A DNA stretch of 64,000 nt from Pseudomonas chlororaphis subsp. aurantiaca (GCF_013466605.1 NZ_CP059162.1:4960001-5024000), one strand, 5' to 3'; counted from the stretch's first letter, positions 17,203 through 26,030 are shown. Notes: generated by a model not told the origin, from the sequence alone. Program-made: numbers and translations.

Positions 17203-18111
17203 TCAGACCCGGGAACTGAACAGCGCCTGATGCTGCCGGCACTGCTCGGCGGTGAGCATGAACACGCCATGACCGCCGCGCTCGAAGTCCAGCCAGGCAA
17301 AGTCGACTTCCGGGTACAAGGCTTCGACATGGACCTGGCTGTTGCCGACCTCGACGATCAACAGGCCCTTCTCGGTCAGATGATCGGCCGCCTCGGCCAG
17401 CATGCGCCGCACCAGGTTCAGGCCATCGTCGCCACAGGCCAGGCCCAGCTCCGGTTCATGCTGGTACTCCTCGGGCATGTCGGCGAAGTCCTCGGCATCC
17501 ACATACGGCGGGTTCGACACGATCAGGTCGAAACGCTGGCCCGGCAAACCGTCGAAGCCGTCACCCTGCACCGTGAACACTCGCTCGTCGACGCCATGGC
17601 GCTCGATGTTCTGGTTCGCCACCTCGAGGGCTTCGAACGACAGGTCGGCCAGCACCACTTCCGCATGGCGGAATTCGTAGGCGCAGGCAATGCCGATACA
17701 GCCGGAACCGGTGCACAGGTCGAGAATCCGAGCAGGCTCGGCGCCCAGCCAGGGTTCGAAACGTTTTTCGATCAGCTCGCCGATCGGTGAACGCGGAATC
17801 AGCACGCGCTCGTCGACAATGAACGACAGGCCACAGAACCAGGCTTCGCCCAGCAGGTAGGCGGTCGGCACGCGCTCTTCGATGCGCCGCTTGAGCAGAC
17901 GCTGCAGGTTGACCAGTTCGTCGTCTTCCAGCGCGCAGTCCAGATAGCTGTCGGCGATTTCCCACGGCAGGTGCAAGGCACCCAGTACCAATTGGCGGGC
18001 TTCGTCCCAGGCATTGTCGGTCCCATGGCCGAAAAACAGATCCTCCCCATGAAAGCGGCTGACAGCCCAACGGATGTGGTCGCGCAGGGTGCGCAGGCGG
18101 GAAGTGATCAC
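17203..18111 (-). CDS. prmB: Ribosomal protein uL3 N5-glutamine methyltransferase
   Basis: A 302-residue SAM-dependent methyltransferase that modifies a glutamine of ribosomal protein L3. The SAM motif is [14 protein letters not shown] and the catalytic motif VSNPPYVD is intact; the N-terminal helical region is the PrmB/PrmC recognition domain. The start is the GTG at 18111 ([11 protein letters not shown]), preceded by AGGAG at eight bases. The longer open frame to 18174 is rejected because it runs through this ribosome binding site. Confidence 0.94.
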   Translation of the reverse strand: MITSRLRTLRDHIRWAVSRFHGEDLFFGHGTDNAWDEARQLVLGALHLPWEIADSYLDCALEDDELVNLQRLLKRRIEERVPTAYLLGEAWFCGLSFIVDERVLIPRSPIGELIEKRFEPWLGAEPARILDLCTGSGCIGIACAYEFRHAEVVLADLSFEALEVANQNIERHGVDERVFTVQGDGFDGLPGQRFDLIVSNPPYVDAEDFADMPEEYQHEPELGLACGDDGLNLVRRMLAEAADHLTEKGLLIVEVGNSQVHVEALYPEVDFAWLDFERGGHGVFMLTAEQCRQHQALFSSRV

Positions 18112-18348
18112 GGGGCAGACTCCTGAAAAAACGACTGGCGATTCTAACAGCCAAAACGTCTGAGGACGACGCATGAAAAATCTGAGTCTGCGGAGCGTTC
18201 AGGCGCTTTTCCCCGCATTCGACCCGATTCTCCATAGCCCTTGACACGGCTGTAGGCCAGCAACCACGCACCTTACGTTAGTAGCGATTCACAGAAGCGC
18301 TCCGCCAGAGGACAATGTCGCAAAAGCCCCACTCACAGGAGCCCCAGA

Positions 18349-18939
18349 ATGTCCGTTCCAAAGACGATGTTTCAACTCAGCGGTCGTGGTTATGCAGCGG
18401 CTAATTTGAGCCACGCGACCCTTGTGATCATCGACGCCCAGAAAGAGTACCTCAGCGGTCCGCTGGCCCTGTCCGGCATGGACGCCGCGGTCGCCAACAT
18501 CAAGCAACTGGTCGCTGCCGCCCGCTCCGCCGGCCGCCCGGTTGTGCACGTGCGCCACCTCGGCACCGTCGGCGGTCTGTTCGACCCCCAGGGCGAGCGC
18601 GGCGAGTTCATCCCCGGCCTCGAACCCCAGGGCGACGAGACCATCATCGGCAAGCTGCTGCCAAGCGCCTTCCATGGCACCGAACTGGAAAAGCGCCTGC
18701 AGGACCTGGGCTCCCTGGACCTGATCGTCTGCGGCTTCATGAGCCATTCCAGTGTCAGCACCACCGTGCGCGCCGCGAAGAACCTGGGCTTTCGCTGCAC
18801 CCTGGTGGAAGACGCCTGCGCCACCCGCGACCTGCCCTACAAGGGCGGCATCCTCACTGCCGAGCACGTCCAGCAGACCGAAATGGCCATCATGGCGGAC
18901 AACTTCGCCACCCTCGCCCTGACCAAAGATCTGATCTGA
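18349..18939 (+). CDS. Isochorismatase-fold (cysteine hydrolase family) protein with Ser at the Cys position
   Basis: A 196-residue isochorismatase-like hydrolase. The conserved Asp (VIIDAQKEY) and Lys (IIGKLLPSAF) of the catalytic triad are present. In the G-x-x-T-x-x-C-V nucleophile motif it reads GFMSHSSV, so residue 135 is Ser rather than Cys; the nearest Cys is residue 128. Enzymes of this fold hydrolyse nicotinamide, carbamoylsarcosine or isochorismate. The substrate here, and even hydrolytic activity, are uncertain. Confidence 0.84.
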   Translation: MSVPKTMFQLSGRGYAAANLSHATLVIIDAQKEYLSGPLALSGMDAAVANIKQLVAAARSAGRPVVHVRHLGTVGGLFDPQGERGEFIPGLEPQGDETIIGKLLPSAFHGTELEKRLQDLGSLDLIVCGFMSHSSVSTTVRAAKNLGFRCTLVEDACATRDLPYKGGILTAEHVQQTEMAIMADNFATLALTKDLI

Positions 18940-18949
18940 TCGACCCGCA

Positions 18950-18973
18950 ATGAGCGGTCCACGGGCCGCTCAT
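18950..18973 (+). terminator. Hairpin after the isochorismatase-fold gene
   Basis: atgagcgg and ccgctcat pair across an 8-base loop, 10 bases after the stop codon. No U-tract follows, so termination is only suggested. Confidence 0.4.
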
Positions 18974-19069
18974 CCGTAAAAGCCTCTCATTTGCCGTAAT
19001 TGCCTTAGCCTCAGGAACCACCCGGTCATCTTTCGGTCGAAGGGCCGATACCCATTGAGGAAGGTCGGA

Positions 19070-19390
19070 ATGAAGATATCCGATGGTTTTGACGCACGTC
19101 GTCTGCGGCCAAAAGGCCCGCGGAACTGGCGTTTGCGCCTGGGCGCGGCATTCTCCGCGTTGCTGGCGACCTTCGGTGTGCTGCTGGCGATGGCCGGGGC
19201 CGCCAGCCTGTTGGGGCGCCCTCCGGCGCTGGGCGAATTGAATGCAAGCCCGGCAGGTTCCGCGGTGATTCTAGCGGTCGGTCTGTTACTGCTGTATGTC
19301 GGCGTCTGGCTGTGGCGTCGCTGTCGGCGCCGCATGCGCCAGCCGCAGACCCTGAACATGGCTCCACACCTGATGAAGAAACATGACTGA
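19070..19390 (+). CDS. Small two-helix membrane protein, hypothetical
   Basis: A 106-residue protein with hydrophobic helices at about residues 26-48 and 63-84, an Arg-rich segment RRCRRRMRQ, and a basic tail. No family recognised. The ATG at 19070 is used; an in-frame TTG fifteen bases upstream is possible. It precedes the Smr-domain gene by 75 bp on the same strand. Confidence 0.7.
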   Translation: MKISDGFDARRLRPKGPRNWRLRLGAAFSALLATFGVLLAMAGAASLLGRPPALGELNASPAGSAVILAVGLLLLYVGVWLWRRCRRRMRQPQTLNMAPHLMKKHD

Positions 19391-19465
19391 ATCGACGGCA
19401 ACACGTTTTGTCCCGCCCCTCTCCCGTCGAGTTGGGTAAACTGCTCGGTCTTCGCGGAGGCTGAC

Positions 19466-20023
19466 ATGCAAGACGACGATTTTTCCCTGTTCAAAAGCGC
19501 GATCCAAGGCGTCAGGCCAATCAAGCACGATCGCGCCGAAACCGGCAAACCCAAGGCTGACCGGGCGCAGATCGCCAAGCTGCGCCAGGCCGCCAGCCTG
19601 CGCACCGAAACCACGACCGTCGACGGGCTGTCCGATCAGTTCGTGATCGACGTCGGCCCGGAAGACGAGTTGATGTGGGCTCGCGACGGGGTCCAGGAAA
19701 GCCAGATGCGCAAGCTCAAGGTCGGCCAGATCCCTTTCGAGGGCAGCCTCGACCTGCACGGCATGAACGTGGAAAAGGCCCGGGAAACCCTCTGGGCGTT
19801 CCTTGCCGAAGCCACCAGGTTCGAGATCCGCTGCGTGCGCGTCACCCATGGCAAGGCCGTGCGCCTGGACGGCAAGCGGCCGATGATCAAGAGCCACGTC
19901 AACACCTGGCTGCGCCAGCATCCCCAGGTGCTCGGCTTCACCACGTGCCAGGCCAGGCACGGCGGCGCCGGCGCGGTCTACGTGATGCTCAAACGCACCA
20001 TGATGGAAGGCCGCGACGAGTAA
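19466..20023 (+). CDS. Smr domain protein (YdaL-like)
   Basis: A 185-residue protein with a charged N-terminal half and a C-terminal Smr domain: LDLHGMNVEKARETLWAFL, then RVTHGKAVRLDG (the usual HGKG loop reads HGKA) and ARHGGAGAVYVML. Small MutS-related proteins of this type have DNA nicking or RNA endonuclease activity. GCGGAGG lies eight bases before the ATG. Located upstream of folE, possibly co-transcribed. Confidence 0.9.
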   Translation: MQDDDFSLFKSAIQGVRPIKHDRAETGKPKADRAQIAKLRQAASLRTETTTVDGLSDQFVIDVGPEDELMWARDGVQESQMRKLKVGQIPFEGSLDLHGMNVEKARETLWAFLAEATRFEIRCVRVTHGKAVRLDGKRPMIKSHVNTWLRQHPQVLGFTTCQARHGGAGAVYVMLKRTMMEGRDE

Positions 20024-20100
20024 AGCCGCTTCGTCGCGCTTGCAGCGTCGAGTCCGCCACCGTACCCTTGCCCTTTGCGTAAAATCCCACAGGTAGTTTC

Positions 20101-20646
20101 ATGTCCCTGGAACAGAATTACACGGCGATCCTCGGCCAATTGGGCGAAGACGTCTCCCGCGAGGGCCTGCTCGACACGCCAAAACGTGCCGCCAAAGCCA
20201 TGCAGTACCTCTGCCGCGGTTATGAACAAACGCTGGAAGAAGTCACCAACGGTGCCTTGTTCAGCTCCGATAACAGCGAAATGGTGCTGGTCAAGGACAT
20301 CGAGCTCTACTCGCTGTGCGAGCACCACCTGCTGCCTTTCATCGGCAAGGCCCACGTCGCCTACATTCCGAGCGGCAAGGTGCTGGGCCTGTCGAAAGTC
20401 GCGCGCATCGTCGACATGTACGCGCGTCGCCTGCAGATCCAGGAAAACCTCAGCCGCCAGATCGCCGACGCGGTCCAGCAAGTGACCGGCGCCCTGGGCG
20501 TCGCGGTGGTGATCGAGGCCAAGCACATGTGCATGATGATGCGCGGTGTGGAGAAGCAGAACTCGTCGATGATCACCTCGGTGATGCTGGGCGAATTCCG
20601 CGAAAACGCGGCGACCCGCAGCGAGTTTCTCAGCCTGATCAAGTAA
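20101..20646 (+). CDS. folE: GTP cyclohydrolase I
   Basis: A 181-residue enzyme that converts GTP to 7,8-dihydroneopterin triphosphate, the first step of tetrahydrofolate synthesis. Zinc ligands are visible as Cys73 and His76 in [10 protein letters not shown], and Cys144 in [11 protein letters not shown]. The type I family length is about 180-220 residues. A strong terminator follows 16 bases after the stop. Confidence 0.95.
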   Translation: MSLEQNYTAILGQLGEDVSREGLLDTPKRAAKAMQYLCRGYEQTLEEVTNGALFSSDNSEMVLVKDIELYSLCEHHLLPFIGKAHVAYIPSGKVLGLSKVARIVDMYARRLQIQENLSRQIADAVQQVTGALGVAVVIEAKHMCMMMRGVEKQNSSMITSVMLGEFRENAATRSEFLSLIK

Positions 20647-20662
20647 CACGGCTGCCCGAAAG

Positions 20663-20690
20663 AACCGGCGTTCATCGCCGGTTTTTTTTC
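20663..20690 (+). terminator. Rho-independent terminator of folE
   Basis: aaccggcg and cgccggtt form an 8-bp stem with a 5-base loop, followed by eight T. Confidence 0.9.
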
Positions 20691-20747
20691 GCCTGGCAAA
20701 AATCAGGTAAGCTGCCGCCCCTTCTTTCATGGGCAAGAGGCAATATC

Positions 20748-21119
20748 GTGATCGTCAAAGCGCTTCGAGTCGGCCTGGGCCAGCTCATCATCCTCATCGA
20801 CTTCATCACCCGCCCACGCAAGCAGCAGCGCCCCGTCGCGGCTCAAGCCCGGGTCGAACAGGCCGCCAAGGGCCTGACCCTGTACCAGTTCCACGCCTGC
20901 CCCTTTTGCGTGAAAACCCGCCGCACCCTGCACCGCCTGAACGTTCCGGTGGCCCTGCGCGACGCGAAAAACAACGAGCAGGACCGCCAGACCCTGCTGG
21001 AGCAAGGCGGCAAGATCAAGGTGCCGTGCCTGCGTATCGAAGAAAACGGCCAGACCACCTGGATGTACGAGTCCAAGGTGATCATCGATTATCTGGACAA
21101 GCGTTTCTCCGCCGCCTGA
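20748..21119 (+). CDS. Glutaredoxin/GST-N-domain protein
   Basis: A 123-residue thioredoxin-fold protein. A short N-terminal hydrophobic stretch (LGQLIILIDFI) precedes the glutaredoxin domain, whose active site is HACPFCVKTRR with the di-cysteine CPFC. The cis-proline region is KIKVPCL and the C-terminal part YESKVIIDYLDKRF is GST-N-like. The N-terminal helix may attach it to the membrane. The GTG at 20748 has AGAGG seven bases upstream; an overlapping ATG is in another frame. Confidence 0.87.
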   Translation: MIVKALRVGLGQLIILIDFITRPRKQQRPVAAQARVEQAAKGLTLYQFHACPFCVKTRRTLHRLNVPVALRDAKNNEQDRQTLLEQGGKIKVPCLRIEENGQTTWMYESKVIIDYLDKRFSAA

Positions 21120-21158
21120 AGCGCGCAATCGCCGGCTGGCCCACAAGAGCCACACCAT

Positions 21159-21187
21159 AAAAAACCGACCCAAGGGTCGGTTTTTTG
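21159..21187. terminator. Bidirectional terminator
   Basis: aaaaaaccgacccaagggtc followed by ggtttttt: an AACCGACC/GGTCGGTT stem with CAAG loop, between the convergent glutaredoxin and GST genes. Confidence 0.9.
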
Positions 21188-21201
21188 TTTCCCGCAACGG
21201 C

Positions 21202-21804
21202 TCAGTCGAGCATCCCGACATGCCGCGGATGGCTTTCCACCCGTTGCATCCAGGCCTGGATCGCCGGGTAGCGCGCCAGGTCGAAATCACCTTCATGGGC
21301 GACATGGGTGTAGGCATAGAGCGCGATATCGGCAATCGAATACTGCTCGCCCACCAGATACGGCGTGCGCGCCAGTTGATGCTCCATCACGTCCAGGGCC
21401 TTGTAGCCGCGCTTTTGCAGTTTCTCGTATTCGTGAAGGCGCTCTTGCGGCATCCCCAGATAAAGCTGGATGAAACGCGCCACGGCAATGTACGGCTCAT
21501 GGCTGTATTGCTCGAAAAACTGCCATTGCAGCACTTGCGTGCGTAAACGCGGCTCGCTCGGCAGGAATTCGCTGCTATCGGCGAGGAAGTTGAGAATCGC
21601 GTTCGATTCCCACAGGCAGGTGCCGTCTTCCAGCTCCAGCACCGGGATCTTGCCGTTGGGGTTCTTCGCCAGAAACGCCTCGGTCTGCGTATCCCCGTTC
21701 AAGATGTCCACGGCGTGCCACTCGTAAGGCTGGCCCAGCAGATTGAGCATCAGCTTGACCTTGTAGCAATTGCCGGACCGGTAATCCCCATAAACCTTGT
21801 ACAT
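21202..21804 (-). CDS. Glutathione S-transferase family protein
   Basis: A 200-residue protein with a thioredoxin-like N-terminal domain (RSGNCYKVKLML, NGKIPVLELEDGTCLWESNAIL, where the ES pair binds the glutathione gamma-glutamyl part) and an all-helical C-terminal domain with the N-capping motif YSIADIALYAYTHVA. The substrate is unknown. It lies 12 bases downstream of the aminotransferase gene on the same strand, so the two probably form one transcript. Confidence 0.88.
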   Translation of the reverse strand: MYKVYGDYRSGNCYKVKLMLNLLGQPYEWHAVDILNGDTQTEAFLAKNPNGKIPVLELEDGTCLWESNAILNFLADSSEFLPSEPRLRTQVLQWQFFEQYSHEPYIAVARFIQLYLGMPQERLHEYEKLQKRGYKALDVMEHQLARTPYLVGEQYSIADIALYAYTHVAHEGDFDLARYPAIQAWMQRVESHPRHVGMLD

Positions 21805-21816
21805 GGCCCTCTCCTC

Positions 21817-22983
21817 TTAGGCTGCCTGTGCAGCCTGTGCTTGACGTACCACGGTGGCCAGCCGCTTGAGACCTTCGTCCAGACGCGCCGGATCGATATG
21901 ACTGAAATTCAACCGCAGGTGACCTGGATTGCGGTCCGGCTCGGAGAAGAAGGGTTCGCCCGGCATGAATGCCACATCCTGCTCCAGCGCCGCTTTCAGC
22001 AAAGTGCGGGTGTCCAGCGGCTGTTTCAAGGTCAACCAGAAAAACAGCCCACCCTGGGGCACCTGCCAGTCGGCCAGATCGCCGAAATGACGCTGCAGGG
22101 CAGCTTGAAAACCATCGCGGCGCACCCGGTAGAAATCGCGCAACTCGCCCAGGTGCCGCTGATACTGCTCGGTACCTATCCATTGCAGCGCCTGCCATTG
22201 GCCGACACGGTTGGTGTGCAGGTCCGCCGACTGCTTCAACCGCAGCAGATGGAGAAACAGGTCCGGGCTGGCGATCAGGTAACCGACCCGCAGCCCTGGC
22301 AGCAGCGTCTTCGACACGGTACCGGTGTAGATCCAGCTGGCCTTGCGCAGGCGCCCGACAATGGGCGTGGCGCTGCCGCCATCAAAAGTCAGCTCGCGGT
22401 AAGGCTCGTCCTCGATCAGGGTCACTCCGAACTCGTCGAGCAACGCCGCCACGGCATCGCGCTTGGCCTCGCTGTAGCGCACCGCCGAAGGATTCTGGAA
22501 GGTCGGGATCAGGTAGATGAACGCGGGCCGATGCTGCTCCAGGCGGGCGCGCAATTGCGCCAGGTCCGGCCCATCGGCCTGAAGCGGCACGGTCAGGCAA
22601 TCGGCGCCGAACAACTGGAAGATCTGCAGCGCCGCCAGGTAGGTCGGCGCTTCCAGCATGATCTCGGTGCCCTTGTCGATGTACAACTTGGCCGCCAGAT
22701 CGAGGGTCTGCTGAGACCCGCTGACCACCAGCACCTGGCTCGCCTCGCACGGCACGCCCAGCGCCCGGGCCTGCGCCGCCAGGGCCTCGCGCAGCTGTGG
22801 CTCGCCCTCGCTCATGCCGTATTGGCCCATGGACACCGGCATCGCCTGCCAATCGGTCTTCGGCAGCATCGCTTCGGCGGGCAGGCCCCCGGCGAACGAC
22901 ATCACTTGCGGACGCTGCGCGGCGGCAAGGATTTCACGGATCAGTGAGCTTTTAAGACGCGAAACACGTTCGGAGAAGGCCAT
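21817..22983 (-). CDS. PLP-dependent aminotransferase (class I/II, LysN/MocR-aminotransferase type)
   Basis: A 388-residue fold type I aminotransferase. The PLP lysine is in TGTVSKTLLPGLRVGY; also visible are SGSQQTLDL, the PTFQNPSA segment typical of the 2-aminoadipate/LysN-like branch, and the substrate-carboxylate Arg in LRLNFSH. Amino donor and acceptor are not evident. The gene is divergent from a MarR-type regulator whose start overlaps its own, and its promoter (TTGACG, 18 bases, TAATTT on the minus strand) is covered by two palindromic operators. Confidence 0.87.
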   Translation of the reverse strand: MAFSERVSRLKSSLIREILAAAQRPQVMSFAGGLPAEAMLPKTDWQAMPVSMGQYGMSEGEPQLREALAAQARALGVPCEASQVLVVSGSQQTLDLAAKLYIDKGTEIMLEAPTYLAALQIFQLFGADCLTVPLQADGPDLAQLRARLEQHRPAFIYLIPTFQNPSAVRYSEAKRDAVAALLDEFGVTLIEDEPYRELTFDGGSATPIVGRLRKASWIYTGTVSKTLLPGLRVGYLIASPDLFLHLLRLKQSADLHTNRVGQWQALQWIGTEQYQRHLGELRDFYRVRRDGFQAALQRHFGDLADWQVPQGGLFFWLTLKQPLDTRTLLKAALEQDVAFMPGEPFFSEPDRNPGHLRLNFSHIDPARLDEGLKRLATVVRQAQAAQAA

Positions 22984-23017
22984 GAGGGTCACCAGTAGCG
23001 AAGGCGGAGGAAAATAC

Positions 23018-23032
23018 GTCAAACTGCTTGAC
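23018..23032. promoter_or_regulatory. Palindromic operator 1 (GTCAA-N5-TTGAC)
   Basis: gtcaaactgcttgac, a 5-5-5 inverted repeat between the divergent aminotransferase and MarR genes. The same architecture recurs at 23060-23074. Confidence 0.72.
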
Positions 23033-23059
23033 CGAAATTACGCCGACTTTCGCAAATAC

Positions 23060-23074
23060 GTCAATATGCTTGAC
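23060..23074. promoter_or_regulatory. Palindromic operator 2 (GTCAA-N5-TTGAC)
   Basis: gtcaatatgcttgac, identical arms to operator 1 and exactly 42 bases further on (four helical turns). The candidate ATG of the MarR gene (23066) lies inside it. Confidence 0.72.
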
Positions 23075-23500
23075 CTTAAAAACCAGACCACGCAACAAGC
23101 CGCCATGGAAGCCTTCTTCTTTGGTTACCAGGCGTTCACCGCCAAGGCCGACGAAATGCTCGAGCGCCGCGGCCTGAGTCGCGTGCACCAGCGCATTGTG
23201 TTTTTCATTGCCCGCTATCCGGGGCTGAGCGTGAAGGAACTGCTCACGGCACTGGGCGTGAGCAAGCAGGCGCTGAACATTCCGCTGCGCCAATTGATGG
23301 AGATGCACCTGGTCAACAGCGTTGCCTCGCAGAGCGACAAGCGCAAACGCTTGCTGGAGCTGACCGAGGACGGTGCGCGCTTTGAGCAATCGCTGCGGCG
23401 CGAGCAGGTGAAACTGCTGCAACGGGTGTTCGCCGAGGCCGGCGAGGCGGCGGTGGATGGCTGGCTGGCGGTGAACAAGGCCCTGGGCGAAAACCGCTGA
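23066..23500 (+). CDS. MarR-type winged-helix regulator
   Basis: A protein of about 144 residues from ATG 23066. The wHTH core is VHQRIVFFIARYPGLSVKELLTALGVSKQALNIPLRQLMEMHLV with the wing around SQSDKRKRLLELTEDG. It probably represses the divergent aminotransferase-GST transcript and itself. The start is uncertain: an ATG at 22982 with GGAG upstream is in frame and would add 28 residues, but that extension would be encoded by the operator region; ATG 23066 gives the usual family N-terminus (MLDLKNQTTQQ). Confidence 0.84.
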   Translation: MLDLKNQTTQQAAMEAFFFGYQAFTAKADEMLERRGLSRVHQRIVFFIARYPGLSVKELLTALGVSKQALNIPLRQLMEMHLVNSVASQSDKRKRLLELTEDGARFEQSLRREQVKLLQRVFAEAGEAAVDGWLAVNKALGENR

Positions 23501-23812
23501 ACACCAAGCCTGCGGCGCAGTGCTCTTCAACCTGCCTGCAAGAACGCTTCAGCCCCGTTGCGACCGCTGCGCGCTCGATCCCAGGCTGCGTCAGCGGCCA
23601 AAGGCCATATAGCCTTTCTGGCGAACTTTTCGCACACAACCTAAAAAACATTATTTGCTTTCTTTGTATACAAAAGCATAATTCGCCACGTGCGAGTTCC
23701 TGACCTAAAGGTCAATAAAAGCCCGCAAGCCTTACATGCCTCAAAGAGCCGCTGCCCACCCTCACGTGTCCGGCTCTGGAAAAAATAATAAAACTCTTGA
23801 GGAGTACTCGCT
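23501..23812. other. Control region of the NCS2 permease gene
   Basis: About 310 bases, AT-rich from 23635 to 23700. It carries a palindromic site at 23663-23674 next to a -10-like CATAAT. No gene is supported here. Confidence 0.55.
23663..23674. promoter_or_regulatory. Operator A of a putative purine regulon (TTTGTATACAAA)
   Basis: A perfect 12-bp palindrome lying between a weak -35 (TTGCTT, 23655) and -10 (CATAAT, 23677). The core TTGTATACAA recurs at 26712 and, with one change, at 26517. Confidence 0.68.
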
Positions 23813-25162
23813 GTGGAAAGCCGCAAATCCGAAGCCCCTACGCTGGAACTCTCGCCGCCGCTGAACAGTGGCTGGCTGGAGCGCATCTTCAAACTCAGGT
23901 TGCATGGCACCACGGTGAAGACCGAGCTGATCGCCGGTCTGACAACCTTCATCACCATGGCCTACATCATCTTCGTCAACCCCAACATCATGGCCGACGC
24001 CGGCATCGACCACGGCGCGGCATTCGTCGCCACCTGCATCGCCGCCGCCCTGGGTTGCCTGTTGATGGGGCTGTACGCCAACTGGCCGGTAGGCCTGGCG
24101 CCCGGCATGGGGCTGAACGCCTTTTTCACCTACACCGTGGTCGGAACCATGGGCTACAACTGGGAAACCGCCCTCGGTGCGGTGTTCGTGTCCGGCGTGC
24201 TGTTCATGTTCCTGACCTTCTCGCGGATCCGCGAATGGCTGCTCAACAGCATTCCGGCCAGCCTGCGCTTCGCCATGGGCGCCGGCGTGGGCCTGTTCCT
24301 CGGGCTGATCGGCTTGAAGACCGCGGGCATCGTGGTCGATAGCCCGGCCACCCTGATCAAGCTCGGCTCCCTGCGCGAACCCGGCCCGCTGCTGGCGGCG
24401 ATCTGCTTCCTGATGATTGCCGTGCTCAGCTATCACCGGGTGTTCGGTGCGATCCTCATCAGCATCATCACCGTGACCCTGGCTGGCTGGGGCCTGGGCC
24501 TGGTGCACTACGAGGGCATCATGTCGGCCCCGCCGAGCCTGGCACCGACCTGGATGGCCATGGACGTCGCCGGGGTGTTCAACGTCAGCATGATCAGCGT
24601 GGTGCTGGCCTTCCTCTTCGTGCACATGTTCGATACCGCCGGCACCCTGATGGGCGTGGCCCAGCGCGCCGGCCTGGTCAACCCCGACGGCAAGATCGAG
24701 AACCTCTCCCGCGCCCTGAAGGCGGACAGCGCCTCCAGCGTATTCGGTGCGGTGGTCGGCGTTCCGCCCGTGACCAGCTACGTGGAAAGTGCCGCGGGCG
24801 TCGCCGCGGGTGGTCGGACTGGTCTTACCGCATTGACCGTAGGTGTGCTATTTATCGCAGCCATGTTTTTCGCACCGCTGGCTGGCATGATCCCCGCTTA
24901 TGCCACCGCCGGCGCTCTGATTTATGTGGCAATGCTGATGATGGGCGGCATGGCCCACATCGATTGGGAAGAGGCCACCGACAGCATCCCGGCGATCGTC
25001 ACCGCAATCATGATGCCGCTGACCTTCTCGGTCGCCGACGGTATCGCCCTGGGCTTCATCACCTACGTGGCCTTGAAGGCCGGGACAGGCAAGTACAAGG
25101 AAATCTCCATCAGCCTGTGGGTGCTGTGCGCGATCTTTATCGCCAAGTTCATTTTCTTGTAG
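23813..25162 (+). CDS. NCS2 family purine permease (AzgA type)
   Basis: A 449-residue integral membrane protein with about 12-14 helices. FITMAYIIFVNPNIMADAGID and GLAPGMGLNAFFTYTVV are hallmarks of the AzgA-like (adenine/guanine/hypoxanthine) branch of NCS2, and VHMFDTAGTLMGVAQRAG is the conserved helix 8 motif. It would import purine bases with protons. The GTG at 23813 has GAGGAG upstream. The shared palindromic site links it to the urate genes further on. Confidence 0.9.
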   Translation: MESRKSEAPTLELSPPLNSGWLERIFKLRLHGTTVKTELIAGLTTFITMAYIIFVNPNIMADAGIDHGAAFVATCIAAALGCLLMGLYANWPVGLAPGMGLNAFFTYTVVGTMGYNWETALGAVFVSGVLFMFLTFSRIREWLLNSIPASLRFAMGAGVGLFLGLIGLKTAGIVVDSPATLIKLGSLREPGPLLAAICFLMIAVLSYHRVFGAILISIITVTLAGWGLGLVHYEGIMSAPPSLAPTWMAMDVAGVFNVSMISVVLAFLFVHMFDTAGTLMGVAQRAGLVNPDGKIENLSRALKADSASSVFGAVVGVPPVTSYVESAAGVAAGGRTGLTALTVGVLFIAAMFFAPLAGMIPAYATAGALIYVAMLMMGGMAHIDWEEATDSIPAIVTAIMMPLTFSVADGIALGFITYVALKAGTGKYKEISISLWVLCAIFIAKFIFL

Positions 25163-25180
25163 GCACAGCGGTTTCAAACG

Positions 25181-25206
25181 GCCTCACCCCGTCGGGTGAG
25201 GCTTTT
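25181..25206 (+). terminator. Rho-independent terminator
   Basis: gcctcacccc then gtcgggtgaggc and TTTT: a 9-bp stem with CGTC loop after the permease gene. Confidence 0.85.
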
Positions 25207-25225
25207 GCACATAAGGAGAAAGGCA

Positions 25226-25852
25226 ATGAGCGTGGAAACCTGGCTGCTGTTCAGCGGCGCGGCACTGGTGGTGATACTGATTCCGGGCCCGCTGTCCCTG
25301 CTGATGATCAGCAACAGTCTGAATTACGGTTTGCGCCGGTCCTACCCGGCGTTTCTCGGCGGCGTGTTTGCCTCGATCTGCCTGCTGAGCGCCTCGGCCC
25401 TGGGCCTGGGCGCCCTGCTGCTGGCTTCGGAGCAGCTGTTCAGCGCCCTGAAAATCGTCGGTGCGCTGTACCTGTTCTATCTCGCCTGGCAAAGCTGGCA
25501 GCAATCGCGGCAGCCCTCCCTGGGCGCCGAAGTGCCCGAGGCCGCACCGAAACCGCGCTTTCGCGCACTGTTCGGGCGCGCTTTTGTACTGGGCGCCAGT
25601 AATCCGAAAGACATTCTGTTCTTCGCCGCGTTTCTGCCGCAGTTTCTCAGTGCCGAACAACCCTTCCTGCCGCAGCTGCTGATCATGATCGTCACCTGGA
25701 CCCTGCTCGACCTGCTGTGCAAGCTGGCTTACGGTCTGGGCGCCCATGGCGCGGCGCGTTACCTGCGCAGCGGCAAGGGCCAGAGCTGGTTCAACCGGGT
25801 CAGCGCCGGGCTGTTCAGCGGCGCGGGTGCTGCGTCGCTGTTGAGCCGCTGA
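25226..25852 (+). CDS. LysE/RhtB family amino acid exporter
   Basis: A 208-residue inner-membrane protein with about six helices and the family motif VILIPGPLSLLMISNSLNYG (the usual GP pair) near residue 20, plus GASNPKDILFF in the centre. Family members export amino acids such as lysine, threonine or homoserine lactone. AAGGAG eight bases before the ATG at 25226 sets the start. It sits alone between the permease terminator and a REP element. Confidence 0.9.
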   Translation: MSVETWLLFSGAALVVILIPGPLSLLMISNSLNYGLRRSYPAFLGGVFASICLLSASALGLGALLLASEQLFSALKIVGALYLFYLAWQSWQQSRQPSLGAEVPEAAPKPRFRALFGRAFVLGASNPKDILFFAAFLPQFLSAEQPFLPQLLIMIVTWTLLDLLCKLAYGLGAHGAARYLRSGKGQSWFNRVSAGLFSGAGAASLLSR

Positions 25853-25860
25853 AGAGCTTC

Positions 25861-25926
25861 GCGGGCAAGCTCGCTCCTACAGGATCTTCACGTTTCTGTA
25901 GTGTAGGAGCGAGGCTTGCCCGCGAT
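25861..25926. repeat. REP-like inverted repeat, family A
   Basis: gcgggcaagctcgctcctac and, after a loop, its near complement gtaggagcgaggcttgcccg. A complete pair of arms 9 bases after the LysE gene stop. Confidence 0.85.
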
Positions 25927-26030
25927 GGCGCCCTCACAAGCACCACTTTTCTGAGGACGAAAAAAAGCCCGCAGTGTGAGCGGGCGAAAGACCAAAGAAG
26001 CTATTTGCGCAGGCTTCGTGGGGGAATGTC

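Noticed and set aside
25861..25926. CRISPR-like repeats
   Set aside because: The repeats are dispersed single inverted pairs, not regularly spaced direct repeats, and no cas genes are present.
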